From contig CAKZOC010000022.1 of the NCBI GenBank assembly GCA_937136025.1, positions 1 to 33,222 of the forward strand: a DNA stretch of 33,222 bases, given 5' to 3'. This document shows, in pieces, positions 1 through 8,487 of the stretch (the stretch's first letter is position 1; every line of letters begins with the position of its first letter). Below the pieces are notes generated by a model. The model did no database searches, was not told the DNA's origin, and saw nothing but the letters and a program-made list of their open reading frames with translations. The DNA is from an uncultured Bacteroidota bacterium. Its GTDB lineage: Bacteria; Bacteroidota; Bacteroidia; Flavobacteriales; Flavobacteriaceae. The position numbers and the translations under genes are program-made.

Positions 1-2712
1 GACCCAGTCCGCGGTCTTTATGACATCGAGGTTGTGTTCGATGATTACCACCGTGTTGCCGTGGTCGCGCAGCCGGTGCAATACATGCAACAGTTGTTCA
101 ATGTCGTGGAAATGCAGGCCTGTGGTCGGTTCATCGAGAATGTAGAAGGTTTTTCCGGTATCCCTTTTGGAGAGTTCTGTGGCCAGTTTAACACGCTGGG
201 CTTCTCCACCGGAAAGTGTGGTACTCTGCTGGCCCAGGGAAATATAACCCAACCCAACATCCTGTATCGTTTTTAGTTTGCGATAAATCTTGGGGATGTG
301 TTCAAAGAATTCAACGGCCTCATCCACTGTCATCTCAAGGACATCGGCAATAGACTTGCCTTTATACCGAATCTCGAGGGTTTCCCTATTAAACCGCTTG
401 CCATTGCAGGTTTCACATTCCACATACACATCGGGAAGAAAATTCATTTCAATCACCCGGAGTCCGCCACCCTGACATGTTTCACACCGACCCCCTTTGA
501 CGTTGAAACTAAACCTGCCCGGTTTGTAACCGCGGATGGAAGCTTCAGTGGTCTTTGTGAAAAGGGATCGAATTTCGCTAAAGACACCCGTATATGTGGC
601 CGGATTAGACCTGGGTGTTCGGCCAATTGGTGCCTGATTGATATCGATTACCTTATCGATATGCTCCAGGCCATGAATCGCCTTATAGGGCATTGGTTTT
701 TTGACCCCATTAAAATAATGCGCATTCATAATCGGGTATAGGGTTTCATTGATCAGCGTGGACTTACCACTACCGGAGACTCCGGTAACACCGATCATTT
801 GACCCAATGGGAAGTTGGCGGTAATGTCCTTGAGGTTGTTCCCGGTACAACCCTCTAAAACGATATGTGCTCCATTTCCAGTTCTTCGCTCCGATGGAAT
901 CGCTATCGTTTTGCGACCACTTAAGTAATCCGCGGTCAGGGTATGATGATCGTAAAGGTGCTCCGGGGGACCCTCAGAGATAATCTGACCGCCGTGTTTC
1001 CCGGCCCGGGGACCAATGTCTATGACGTAATCTGAGGCTTCGATCATGTCCCGGTCGTGTTCCACTACAATTACTGAATTCCCGGCGTCCCTGAGGGCTT
1101 TCAGGGAGTTTATCAATCGTGTATTGTCCCTTTGATGCAATCCGATACTGGGTTCATCCAAAATATAGAGCACGCCCACAAGCTGGGAACCGATCTGGGT
1201 AGCGAGCCTGATGCGCTGGGCTTCCCCTCCGGAGAGGCTTTTTGATCCGCGGTTCAGGGAAAGATATTCTAAACCTACGTCCAGAAGGAATTCAAGACGG
1301 GTCTTGATTTCTTTGACCACTTCGGCGGCGATTTTCTTTTGATCTCCATCGAGTTTCCCGGAAAGATTTTCGAAGAAATCAGCCAGTTCCCCTATATCCA
1401 TGGCTGCGAGATCCGCAATATTCCTTTCGTCTATTTTGAAATATAAGGCCTCTTTTCGCAACCGGCTTCCTCCACAGGATGGACAGGTGATTTTGTCCAT
1501 ATATCCCTTGGCCCATCGCTTAATATGAACGGAATTGCTATCCGCAAACTGACTTTTCAGAAAGGAGGCAATACCCTCATAATCTATGCGATAAGCTCTG
1601 CGTACGCCTAAGGTCTTAGAATCTACCTCAAAGGCCTCCTTACCGCCATTTAGAATAACATCCAGCGCTTCGGGGGGGATACGCTCGATGGGATCCTCCA
1701 GAAGAAAACCGTATTTCAGACCTATGGTTTCGAGCTGTTTAAACGCCCAGGATTTTTTGTATTCCCCTAAAGGAGCGATCCCTCCGGCTTTAATAGATAC
1801 GGCAGGATCTGGAATAATCTTGCCGGGATTGACTTCATAGATGTGGCCCAGCCCGTTACAGGTTTCGCACATTCCCCTGGGGGAATTAAAAGAAAAAGTG
1901 TTCGGCTCCGGAACCGGATACGAAATTCCGGATTCGGGACACATCAGATCTCTGGAGAAATACCTTGGGGTTTTCGTTTGTTCTTCAAGAATCATCAATA
2001 CGTCGTCCCCGGCGTACATGGCGGTGCGGATACTTTCGTCCAAACGTTTGAGCATTTCAGGAGTATTCGCAACCTGTAAGCGGTCTATAACGATTTCAAT
2101 ATCATGAGTTTTATACCGGTCCACTTTCATTCCTTTCTCGAGGTCCGTAATGGCTCCGTCTACCCGGACTTTAACATAACCCTGTTTCGCAATCTGTTCA
2201 AAGAGCTCTCTGTAGTGCCCTTTCCGGGACCTGATCACCGGTGCGAGAATGCTGATTCGCTTCCCTTCGTAGTCCGAAACAATCAGATCGCGAATCTGTT
2301 CATCGGTGTAACTGACCATTTTTTTGCCTGTATTGAAGCTATAGGCATCCGAGGCCCTTGCGAAAAGGAGGCGCAGAAAATCGTACACCTCGGTAATCGT
2401 CCCAACCGTGGAGCGGGGTGACCGGGAAGTCGTTTTCTGTTCGATCGCAATAACAGGGGAGAGTCCGTCAATCTTATCCACATCCGGACGTTCAAGGCTG
2501 CCCAAAAATTGCCTCACATAAGCCGAAAAAGTCTCGATATAGCGTCTTTGACCTTCCGCGTATATCGTATCAAACGCAAGGGAAGACTTTCCGCTGCCGG
2601 AGAGCCCTGTGATCACTACAAGTTTTTCTCTGGGGATTTCAACATCGATATCCTTCAGGTTATGGACCCTGGCACCCTGGACTGCGATAATTTGATCGTT
2701 GGGAAACTTCAT
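1..2712 (-). CDS. uvrA: Excinuclease ABC subunit A, 3' end beyond window
   Basis: UvrA is the damage-recognition ATPase of UvrABC nucleotide excision repair; it dimerises, scans DNA with UvrB and loads UvrB at lesions. The reverse strand encodes 904 codons with no stop before the window edge, so about 35 C-terminal residues are missing. Visible landmarks are the N-terminal Walker [10 protein letters not shown] (about residue 26), the signature [17 protein letters not shown], the second Walker [10 protein letters not shown], a complete C-terminal zinc finger (CETC and CETC) and a second [12 protein letters not shown]. The first zinc-finger region carries Cys258-Pro-Glu-Ser261 where many UvrA proteins have CxxC, followed by CETC at 282-285. 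The ATG at 2712 starts MKFPNDQII and lies 15 bases after a TAnnTTTG box; no in-frame ATG lies upstream. It is divergent from the small gene at 2824. Identity is certain. Confidence 0.97.
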   Translation of the reverse strand, partial: MKFPNDQIIAVQGARVHNLKDIDVEIPREKLVVITGLSGSGKSSLAFDTIYAEGQRRYIETFSAYVRQFLGSLERPDVDKIDGLSPVIAIEQKTTSRSPRSTVGTITEVYDFLRLLFARASDAYSFNTGKKMVSYTDEQIRDLIVSDYEGKRISILAPVIRSRKGHYRELFEQIAKQGYVKVRVDGAITDLEKGMKVDRYKTHDIEIVIDRLQVANTPEMLKRLDESIRTAMYAGDDVLMILEEQTKTPRYFSRDLMCPESGISYPVPEPNTFSFNSPRGMCETCNGLGHIYEVNPGKIIPDPAVSIKAGGIAPLGEYKKSWAFKQLETIGLKYGFLLEDPIERIPPEALDVILNGGKEAFEVDSKTLGVRRAYRIDYEGIASFLKSQFADSNSVHIKRWAKGYMDKITCPSCGGSRLRKEALYFKIDERNIADLAAMDIGELADFFENLSGKLDGDQKKIAAEVVKEIKTRLEFLLDVGLEYLSLNRGSKSLSGGEAQRIRLATQIGSQLVGVLYILDEPSIGLHQRDNTRLINSLKALRDAGNSVIVVEHDRDMIEASDYVIDIGPRAGKHGGQIISEGPPEHLYDHHTLTADYLSGRKTIAIPSERRTGNGAHIVLEGCTGNNLKDITANFPLGQMIGVTGVSGSGKSTLINETLYPIMNAHYFNGVKKPMPYKAIHGLEHIDKVIDINQAPIGRTPRSNPATYTGVFSEIRSLFTKTTEASIRGYKPGRFSFNVKGGRCETCQGGGLRVIEMNFLPDVYVECETCNGKRFNRETLEIRYKGKSIADVLEMTVDEAVEFFEHIPKIYRKLKTIQDVGLGYISLGQQSTTLSGGEAQRVKLATELSKRDTGKTFYILDEPTTGLHFHDIEQLLHVLHRLRDHGNTVVIIEHNLDVIKTADWV

Positions 2713-2727
2713 GATTTTAGCAAGTTG

Positions 2728-2735
2728 CAAAATTA
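2728..2735 (-). promoter_or_regulatory. uvrA -7 box
   Basis: The reverse strand reads TAATTTTG, a full match to the Bacteroidota -7 consensus TAnnTTTG, 15 bases before the uvrA ATG. No clear -33 TTG is visible at the usual spacing. Confidence 0.55.
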
Positions 2736-2794
2736 CGATTTTGGCATGTAAATAGGAAGCAGCCCTGGTTTTTGTTGGCTATTATAAATCCACG

Positions 2795-2814
2795 ACTTAA
2801 TTTAGGTCCCAAAA
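2795..2814 (+). promoter_or_regulatory. Probable promoter/start region, motif shared with 15049-15068
   Basis: ACTTAATTTAGGTCCCAAAA lies 9 bases before the ATG of the hypothetical gene. It contains TAATTTAG, a one-mismatch form of TAnnTTTG, with a TTG about 20 bases upstream. An 18-of-20 match sits directly before the ydiJ-type gene. Confidence 0.35.
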
Positions 2815-2823
2815 CACTGAGTT

Positions 2824-3357
2824 ATGAAACTATTAGGTATTGGATCGCGTATTTCACATTCCGATTACGGGAAAGGTGTCGTAATCAATGTAAGCTCGGA
2901 TCATTATTGGGTTTCTTTTTTGGATTCAGGTATTGAAACCATTGATATCGGTTCTGATTTTGAAGTCATTGAAGCCATACGGGACGAAGTGGATTCGATT
3001 AGTTTTTCTGAAGTGGAAACCATTTTGACAGACATTCTCAGGAAATGGAGCGATGTAACCACTCTGGTACCCCTTTCCGATAGATGGAAGGGTGGAAGTA
3101 TCGTCCTCCAACCCGGGGATCCAAACCTCACCCCAAAAGAAATCGGAATAAGTGCGTTCTTCCATAAAATAGTCATGGTTCGCGACCGGCTCCGGGTGAT
3201 GGAGCAAAAAATTAACTCCAGTGATCACCTGGACGATCAGGAAAAGGTAGACCTGCAACAGTACATTACCCGTATCTATGGAAGTCTGACTACGTTTAAT
3301 ATACTTTTTAAAAACAAGAGCGATCAATTCGTAGGCGAGCGCAGTTCAAAAGCCTAG
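2824..3357 (+). CDS. Conserved hypothetical protein with N-terminal SH3/KOW-like segment
   Basis: This 177-residue soluble protein has no signal peptide or membrane segment. Residues 5-35 (GSRISHSDYGKGVVINV, then HYWVSFLDSG) look like a small SH3-like barrel of the KOW/CarD type: a G-x-R-I-x-H-x-x-Y-G-x-G-x-V pattern followed by short beta strands. The middle is acidic and helical (about 50-75), and residues 115-165 look helical with many charged residues. I recognise no catalytic motif and assign no function. It is divergent from uvrA and convergent with the TIGR03915 gene, 14 bases from its stop. Being next to repair genes is suggestive only. The ATG at 2824 is the only early ATG and follows a plausible promoter. 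Confidence 0.8.
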   Translation: MKLLGIGSRISHSDYGKGVVINVSSDHYWVSFLDSGIETIDIGSDFEVIEAIRDEVDSISFSEVETILTDILRKWSDVTTLVPLSDRWKGGSIVLQPGDPNLTPKEIGISAFFHKIVMVRDRLRVMEQKINSSDHLDDQEKVDLQQYITRIYGSLTTFNILFKNKSDQFVGERSSKA

Positions 3358-3371
3358 GATTTAGATCCGCC

Positions 3372-4130
3372 CTACACGGCCTGTTGCCCCCATGCCGTCT
3401 CCCATTTTTGCCGGCTCTGATTTTGAACAGAGGAATTTTCTGACAGGCCCCGGGTGGGATTCCAGGATGTATTTTTATCCTTAGGGGCATCGACAGTTCT
3501 TTGAAATCTGTTGAATGCAACGGATTCGGGTCTTGTATGCTGCAGGCTTGAGACCAGGGTAAGCCTTCCGGAAACAGCGCTTAGCGACTTTTTACGTCCG
3601 ACGTCCACCACCAACCACGGATCAGATGGAAAACGCGACCTGCAGAATCTGGACAATAGAGGAAGTATATTGTGTTTTGGTCGAATTTCACTGTACCACA
3701 GACCATCTGCATTGGTCTTAAAGGTTAATTTTCGTTCCTGTTCGCTGCGTTCCCGGGTAACTTCTCTCACGGCAATTTCCAGTCGTTTTCCCGCCTGGAC
3801 ACCCAACGGTTTTATGCCCTCGATATCCGGACAAAACAGCGAGGCCACATATTGGTAAATCTCAGATTGAAGTTTGGCATTTTCGTGGAGAAAGCTATAA
3901 TAAACCCGCTTTTGTATTTCAGTTCCCAAAAGTCCTAAATCTCCCCATAGGCGCTTTGCCTTTCGGGTATCCGTTTCAATTTTTATACCCTGCCCAAAAA
4001 GGGGTAGGGTATCCGTGTCTTCTTCAGGGTTCAATAAAATCCTGGGATGGGATTCCTCAAAACCTCTCTGTATCGCATTGAGAAATCCTGAGAAACTACC
4101 GTCAAATAGAATAAAAGGATGTGATTTCAT
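3372..4130 (-). CDS. TIGR03915-type DNA metabolism protein (DUF4130), divergent C-terminus
   Basis: This 252-residue protein resembles the TIGR03915/DUF4130 family, which usually sits beside a TIGR03916 radical-SAM protein and is related to domains fused to UdgX-type uracil-DNA glycosylases. Family features are the N-terminal FILFDGSFSGFLNAI, the segment around ADGLWYSEIRPKHNILPLL (about 143-162) and DPWLVVDVGRKK (about 170-181). After this the family's usual GLYYD and PKRYWKYL segments are not recognisable; the last 70 residues are rich in S, N, Q and R. The frame stays open and roughly the right length, so this looks like divergence or early decay, not a frameshift. No radical-SAM partner is in the window. 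The gene is divergent from the LexA-like repressor and its start lies 6 bases from the nearest operator-like site, so repression by that protein is likely. Confidence 0.7.
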   Translation of the reverse strand: MKSHPFILFDGSFSGFLNAIQRGFEESHPRILLNPEEDTDTLPLFGQGIKIETDTRKAKRLWGDLGLLGTEIQKRVYYSFLHENAKLQSEIYQYVASLFCPDIEGIKPLGVQAGKRLEIAVREVTRERSEQERKLTFKTNADGLWYSEIRPKHNILPLLSRFCRSRFPSDPWLVVDVGRKKSLSAVSGRLTLVSSLQHTRPESVAFNRFQRTVDAPKDKNTSWNPTRGLSENSSVQNQSRQKWETAWGQQAV

Positions 4131-4136
4131 AAAATA

Positions 4137-4207
4137 GGAATATATCCAAATATATGGAATAATACCATAATTAGGAAATATTCCATATTATATTTAGGAT
4201 TATTTCC
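4137..4207. promoter_or_regulatory. Array of four operator-like sites for the LexA-like repressor
   Basis: Four 11-base sites of the form GGA-N5-(T/A)CC occur at 4137-4147 (GGAATATATCC), 4156-4166 (GGAATAATACC), 4174-4184 (GGAAATATTCC) and 4197-4207 (GGATTATTTCC). Starts are 19, 18 and 23 bases apart, which would place most of them on a similar helix face. The second is part of a longer dyad with TATGG/CCATA arms (4153-4169). The array fills the divergent promoter region between the TIGR03915 gene and the repressor and overlaps their likely -7/-33 regions. An autoregulated operator is the simplest reading; binding is inferred. Confidence 0.65.
4147..4154 (-). promoter_or_regulatory. -7 box of the TIGR03915-type gene
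   Basis: The reverse strand reads TATATTTG (TAnnTTTG), 16 bases before the ATG at 4130. It lies between the first and second operator-like sites and shares its last base with the first, so a bound repressor would block it. Confidence 0.5.
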
Positions 4208-4216
4208 ATTTTTTAA

Positions 4217-4224
4217 TAATTTTG
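4217..4224 (+). promoter_or_regulatory. -7 box of the LexA-like repressor gene
   Basis: TAATTTTG matches TAnnTTTG and lies 40 bases before the ATG at 4265. The fourth operator-like site (4197-4207) covers the spacer and likely -33 region. Confidence 0.5.
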
Positions 4225-4264
4225 ATACTCAGGGGAGACTCCAATTCACAGATTAGCGACAGAT

Positions 4265-5020
4265 ATGGAAAATGAAATTGTAATCAAAAGATTCACTGAG
4301 GTACGGAGGGATTTGGGATTTACCCAGGCCGAATTTGCGGAAAATTTAGGGATACCCAGCACTACTGCAGATATCGAACGGGGGCGCACCCGATTAACCG
4401 GAAAGGTGGTGACGGAATTACTGCGTCTGTATCGGATCAATCCGCTCTGGTTGTACGGGGATAGTAATAAACGGTATTTAGATACGGATTCAGTGAGTGT
4501 GATACCCAAAGTGGTTACCGTTGACTCTGAGGAAAAGGATAATATACTTCTCGTGAATGCAAAGGCGGCAGCCGGGTACCCGCAGAACATTCAAGATACA
4601 AGCTGGTATCGCAAACTCCCCGCTTTTGACCTGCCCCTGCCACAGTTCCGGAATGCTTCATACCGTGGGTTTCAGGTTGAGGGGGACAGTATGCTCCCCA
4701 ATTTAAAACCGGAAGACTGGGTCCTCGCGCGGGGTATAGAAAACTGGGATGACATCAATCCCAATCGGTTTTATGTCATTGTTTTGAAGGATGCTGTGGT
4801 GGTAAAGAAGATGGAAAAGATTCCCGGATCGGATCGGGTACGGTTGATTTCGCTCAATGCCTCATATTCACCTTACGAAATACAAACAGAAGATATTCAG
4901 GAGGTGTGGCTGGTCAGTAGTAAGATCACCTTTGGCATTGAAACAAATACGGAAAATGGATTATTGCGAGAGTTGAAACAATCCATGGAAGATCTCAAGG
5001 AAAAGCTGGGCGTATCATGA
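4265..5020 (+). CDS. LexA-like XRE/S24 self-cleaving repressor
   Basis: This 251-residue protein has an N-terminal XRE-type helix-turn-helix (about 6-65, with FTQAEFAENLGIPSTTADIERG) and a C-terminal S24 peptidase domain. The expected autocleavage bond is Ala103-Gly104 in AKAAAGYP. The nucleophile Ser142 lies in VEGDSMLP and the general-base Lys181 in AVVVKKM, so cleavage on RecA-ssDNA activation should be possible. Bacteroidota often use such XRE-S24 proteins for SOS-like control, and the divergent DNA metabolism gene and operator array fit that role. The C-terminal tail (about 225-251) adds a predicted amphipathic helix. The stop overlaps the next gene's start as ATGA, so the channel gene is probably co-transcribed and translationally coupled. 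It could instead be a domesticated phage repressor, but no phage genes are present. Confidence 0.87.
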   Translation: MENEIVIKRFTEVRRDLGFTQAEFAENLGIPSTTADIERGRTRLTGKVVTELLRLYRINPLWLYGDSNKRYLDTDSVSVIPKVVTVDSEEKDNILLVNAKAAAGYPQNIQDTSWYRKLPAFDLPLPQFRNASYRGFQVEGDSMLPNLKPEDWVLARGIENWDDINPNRFYVIVLKDAVVVKKMEKIPGSDRVRLISLNASYSPYEIQTEDIQEVWLVSSKITFGIETNTENGLLRELKQSMEDLKEKLGVS

Positions 5021-6096
5021 GAATCATTTTTTGTTTTTTATTTGCAGGATTGTTTTCCACTTCCCTGTTCGGTGTTTCCCAGAAGGATACCCTTGTCGTC
5101 GGCTATACTGAGGCGCCTCCTTTCGTACATATGACAGAAGGGAAACTGGATGGTTTGAATTATCGAATCTGGGAGGCATTAATGGCCAAAGAAAACTATC
5201 CGTATAAATACACTTCCTTTCCCTATGAGGAATTGCTACAGGCTTTGGAAAACGGAACGGTGGATGTAGCGATAACGCCTTTGAGCCTCACTGCTGCCCG
5301 AGAAGCGAAATTTCATTTTTCTACGCCGTACTATGCTTCACACGGGGCAGTGGCCGTCACTGCGCCTTCGGCCTGGCAAAAATTTGGAAATTCCTTCAGG
5401 GGCCTTTTGAATTCGAACTTTCTAAAGGGTATTTTTATACTCATCCTGATCATTTTTATATTTGGGGTTGTAGGTTGGTATTTCGAATGGAGAAAGAACA
5501 CGGAACACTTCAGAAAGGGCATGCCCGGAATATGGGACGGGGTGTGGTGGTCAGCGGTAACGCTGACGACTGTGGGTTACGGGGATAAGGCTCCCAAAAC
5601 GTTATGGGGAAAAATAGCTGCCCTCGTACTCATGTTCGGAGGCCTTGTATTTGTGTCGGGCCTAACGGCGGGTATTGCTTCCAATATAGCGGTCAATGAA
5701 ATTGCCAATGACTTCTCCGCCCTCGATCATTTTAAGTCGATTAAGGTGGGGACCGTCACCAATTCGCAGATCCACGACTACTTAAAAACACATTTTTTTC
5801 GGGACATCGAGGCGTATTCAAGTGTTGAAGAGGGGCTGCATGCACTGGCGCGTAATGACATCAAAGGGTTTATGTTCGATGAGGAGATTCTGCGGTCAGA
5901 AATTTCACTCTTATTACTGGAAGAAGATCTAAAGGTTTTGCCCATTAACTATGACGCAAAATTTTACGGTTTTGGAATTTCTAAAGCCCATGACAGTCTG
6001 CCCCGGATACTCTCAAGAGGAATTATGGAGATGCGCGATGATCCCAACTGGCAAATGCTACTGCACGAATACGGACTTTCAGATTTCAATCAATAA
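5017..6096 (+). CDS. GluR0-like ligand-gated potassium channel
   Basis: This 359-residue protein has the order signal peptide (1-20), half of a solute-binding domain (S1, about 24-115), a membrane helix (about 137-157), a pore loop with filter TTVGYGD (184-190), another helix (about 198-222), then the second binding half (S2, about 240-355). This is the architecture of prokaryotic ionotropic glutamate receptors such as Synechocystis GluR0, which bind an amino acid outside and pass potassium. Arg95 in LTAAREAKFHFSTPYY is at the place of the ligand alpha-carboxylate-binding arginine. The start ATG overlaps the repressor stop (ATGA). The stop overlaps the convergent gamma-glutamyltransferase by 7 bases. 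The ligand is not known from sequence; glutamate or a related amino acid is an inference. Confidence 0.9.
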   Translation: MRIIFCFLFAGLFSTSLFGVSQKDTLVVGYTEAPPFVHMTEGKLDGLNYRIWEALMAKENYPYKYTSFPYEELLQALENGTVDVAITPLSLTAAREAKFHFSTPYYASHGAVAVTAPSAWQKFGNSFRGLLNSNFLKGIFILILIIFIFGVVGWYFEWRKNTEHFRKGMPGIWDGVWWSAVTLTTVGYGDKAPKTLWGKIAALVLMFGGLVFVSGLTAGIASNIAVNEIANDFSALDHFKSIKVGTVTNSQIHDYLKTHFFRDIEAYSSVEEGLHALARNDIKGFMFDEEILRSEISLLLLEEDLKVLPINYDAKFYGFGISKAHDSLPRILSRGIMEMRDDPNWQMLLHEYGLSDFNQ

Positions 6097-7802
6097 CCCA
6101 CCGCCTGGTCATCTCCCCTGGGGTCAGCCCCGCCTTCCAGGCGCCCTCCTTCTAACACCCGGATGGCATCGACCTTCCCTATAATAGGTGTTCGACCCTC
6201 ATTTATGTGATACCCCCTGTCCCTTAAGCTATCCTTCAGGGATTCTGAAAACCCCTCGTTTTCGAAGGTGACTATGTCCGGGAGCCATTGGTGATGAAAT
6301 CTGGGGGCATTTACGGCCTCCTGCATGGACAACCCGAATTCATATACATTGAGAATGGTCTGCGTGACTGCTGTTATGATCGTGGAGCCACCCGGGGTGC
6401 CCACGACCATCCAGAGTGCCCCGTCCTTTTCGACAATGGTCGGGGTCATGCTGCTCAACATTCTCTTTTCAGGGGCGATACTATTGGCTTCAGCCCCGAT
6501 AAGTCCAAACATATTTGGGGTTCCGGGTTTTGAACTGAAATCATCCATTTCATTATTGAGGAAAAAACCGAGCTCATCACAATACAGTTTAGATCCATAA
6601 GCCCCGTTCAACGTGGTGGTGACAGACACTGCATTGCCCTGGGCATCTACAATGGAATAGTGAGTCGTCTCCTCACTTTCCATAATTTCAACCGGACCGT
6701 GGGAAACGGCATCAGAGGACGTAGCCCGATCAAAACTAAAGGTTTTCATGCGCTCCTTCAGATAGGCGTCATTCAGGAGCTCGTCGAGCGGAATTTCAAC
6801 AAAATCAGGGTCGCCAAGGAAAAAATTTCGATCGGCATAGGCACGACGCGCGGCTTCGGTAAAGAGTTGAATCGCTTTTGCGGAGTTATGCCCGTAGACC
6901 CCAAGATCGTAAGGCTCCATCATCTTTAAAATCTGGTTCATGGTGACCCCCCCACTGCTGGGGGGACTCATGGAAATGATACGGAGATCCTTATAGGTAA
7001 ATACGATCGGATCCCGCCACCGGGCCTCGTACTTTGCAAGATCCTCTTCAGTGACAAAGCCACCTTTTTCCTGAATAAAACGCGCGAGGGTTCGGGCCGT
7101 TTCTCCCTTATAAAACTCATCCCGACCATGGAGTGCAATGCGTTTTAGAGTATTGGCTAAAGCGGGGTAGGACAATGTATCACCCGTTCTACATTCGTTG
7201 TAAAACAACGTATTATCTCCATTCACTTCAATTATTTGTTCACGATAACTCTCCAGGCGTTTTGCCTGTTTTTCAGTGACGACTACGCCTTCCTCAACCA
7301 GATCGATCACCGGTTGAATGATCTCAGCTATGGGCAAGGTTCCAAAGCGTTCGTGCACGGCGAAAATACCCGCCACTGTTCCCGGCACACCGGTCCCCGT
7401 GGCTCCTATGGTACTCATCCCCGGAATCACGTTCCCCAGGGAATCCAGGTACATATCTTTGTGGGCTGCCAGAGGCGCTTTCTCCCTGTAGTCTAAAGAT
7501 CCTATTTCTCCGTTCGCCTTGCGATACACCATAAAACCGCCACCCCCCAGATTTCCGGCAAAAGGATAGGCTACGGCCAGGGCCAATTCTGTCGCCACCA
7601 TAGCATCGAAGGCATTGCCACCATTTTCAAGAATGTGCACCCCAATTTCTGAGGCTTCCTTTCGGGCAGAAACCACCATGGCCTTTTCTGCCACATAGCC
7701 GGTAGGGGAGGTTTCCGGCGGCGTCTGACGGCATTGCACAATAAGGAAAAAGGTACAGGAGACCGCGAAAAGTAGAATAAAGCGGGAGGTTCGATGAGCC
7801 AT
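6090..7802 (-). CDS. ggt: Gamma-glutamyltransferase, probable lipoprotein
   Basis: GGT hydrolyses or transfers the gamma-glutamyl group of glutathione and related amides, usually in the periplasm. The 570-residue precursor begins with a hydrophobic signal ending in LIVQC, so Cys24 is a likely lipidation site. Autoprocessing should occur before Thr379 in EETTHYSIVD, giving a new N-terminal threonine nucleophile. Other conserved parts are the GGGGFMVYR region (86-94), LNNEMDDFSSKPG (415-427), the SSMTPTIV segment and the oxyanion GTPGGST (468-474). The protein ends in the usual GGADPRGDDQA. ATG 7802 lies 6 bases after the stop of the ACP phosphodiesterase gene, so the two genes form an operon read leftward. 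Its 3' end overlaps the channel gene on the other strand. Confidence 0.95.
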   Translation of the reverse strand: MAHRTSRFILLFAVSCTFFLIVQCRQTPPETSPTGYVAEKAMVVSARKEASEIGVHILENGGNAFDAMVATELALAVAYPFAGNLGGGGFMVYRKANGEIGSLDYREKAPLAAHKDMYLDSLGNVIPGMSTIGATGTGVPGTVAGIFAVHERFGTLPIAEIIQPVIDLVEEGVVVTEKQAKRLESYREQIIEVNGDNTLFYNECRTGDTLSYPALANTLKRIALHGRDEFYKGETARTLARFIQEKGGFVTEEDLAKYEARWRDPIVFTYKDLRIISMSPPSSGGVTMNQILKMMEPYDLGVYGHNSAKAIQLFTEAARRAYADRNFFLGDPDFVEIPLDELLNDAYLKERMKTFSFDRATSSDAVSHGPVEIMESEETTHYSIVDAQGNAVSVTTTLNGAYGSKLYCDELGFFLNNEMDDFSSKPGTPNMFGLIGAEANSIAPEKRMLSSMTPTIVEKDGALWMVVGTPGGSTIITAVTQTILNVYEFGLSMQEAVNAPRFHHQWLPDIVTFENEGFSESLKDSLRDRGYHINEGRTPIIGKVDAIRVLEGGRLEGGADPRGDDQAVGY

Positions 7803-7808
7803 ATGAAT

Positions 7809-8399
7809 TCAGGTTTTAAAGAGCAGGAGTTTTTCACGTGAAAAGATAATTAAATCTTCAAAAAAGGGCCTGAATTCTGCTTCGAAATCCGCGTAATGCA
7901 ATTCCAATTCCTCCACAGCCGTATCCATGCCACTTTTCATGGAAGTCCTGCGATTCATCCCCTGAAAAACACGTTCAAGCCCTTCAAATTCTCTGTAATT
8001 CAAAAGCCAGTTATCGGCAATCATGTACGCACTCATATGCTGAATGGCTCTGGGAAGCCAATCCAGATTATCTTGGAGCAGGGCGTAAAAGTTATGTGTA
8101 TAATCCTCCAGGGGTACCTCAGAATACTCTGCCCACAGGCGGGCCAGGAAGTGGTCGTAATAAATATCGACAATCACCCCGCTGTAGTGGTGATATCGGG
8201 GATGCAGGCGTTTACTACTGACCCTGGGGATGGTATGAGAGTCCGTAAAGGTGTCAATAGCACGGTGTAATAAAATGCCCTGTTGCACCCGCTTTGGATA
8301 GTTCAGATAGTCCTTGCCCCGAACCCGGTCTGCTATAAAGTTCCCAAGGCTCAGCTGTGGGTCATCAAACGAGAGGTAGATATGGGCGAGATAGTTCAC
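7809..8399 (-). CDS. acpH: ACP phosphodiesterase family protein
   Basis: This 196-residue protein belongs to the AcpH/DUF479 family, whose E. coli member removes the 4'-phosphopantetheine group from acyl carrier protein. Recognisable parts are the N-terminal MNYLAHIYLS, SLGNFIADRVRG (17-28), QQGILLHRAIDTFTDSH and the YYDHFLA segment. The family fold is HD-like and metal-dependent, with these His and Asp residues as likely ligands. The start codon is GTG at 8399, chosen because MNYLAHIYL is the normal family N-terminus and no ATG lies upstream. It is first in an operon with ggt and divergent from glmM. In many Bacteroidota the physiological substrate is untested, so the specific reaction is taken from family knowledge. 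Confidence 0.85.
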   Translation of the reverse strand: MNYLAHIYLSFDDPQLSLGNFIADRVRGKDYLNYPKRVQQGILLHRAIDTFTDSHTIPRVSSKRLHPRYHHYSGVIVDIYYDHFLARLWAEYSEVPLEDYTHNFYALLQDNLDWLPRAIQHMSAYMIADNWLLNYREFEGLERVFQGMNRRTSMKSGMDTAVEELELHYADFEAEFRPFFEDLIIFSREKLLLFKT

Positions 8400-8455
8400 G
8401 AACGTAAAAATACGCAGATAAAGGAAGTAATGTGCCGCGATCGAAACAAGGGAGC

Positions 8456-8463
8456 TATATTTG
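8456..8463 (+). promoter_or_regulatory. glmM -7 box
   Basis: TATATTTG is a full match to TAnnTTTG, 24 bases before ATG 8488. An in-frame TTG at 8461 lies inside the box and so is unlikely to be translated. A weak TGTG lies about 21 bases upstream in place of the -33 element. Confidence 0.6.
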
Positions 8464-8487
8464 TCTGTTTCAAAATTTCAGCAACCC

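Noticed and set aside
298..741. 147-codon open frame on the forward strand opposite uvrA
   Set aside because: It lies wholly inside a strongly conserved gene on the other strand and shows no family resemblance or promoter.
1..2712. uvrA as a truncated pseudogene
   Set aside because: The frame is open to the window edge and all motifs present are intact; the missing end is due to the window.
3372..3660. A frameshift in the TIGR03915-type gene
   Set aside because: The other two frames contain stops or no family motif, and the main frame keeps the expected length, so I read it as divergence.
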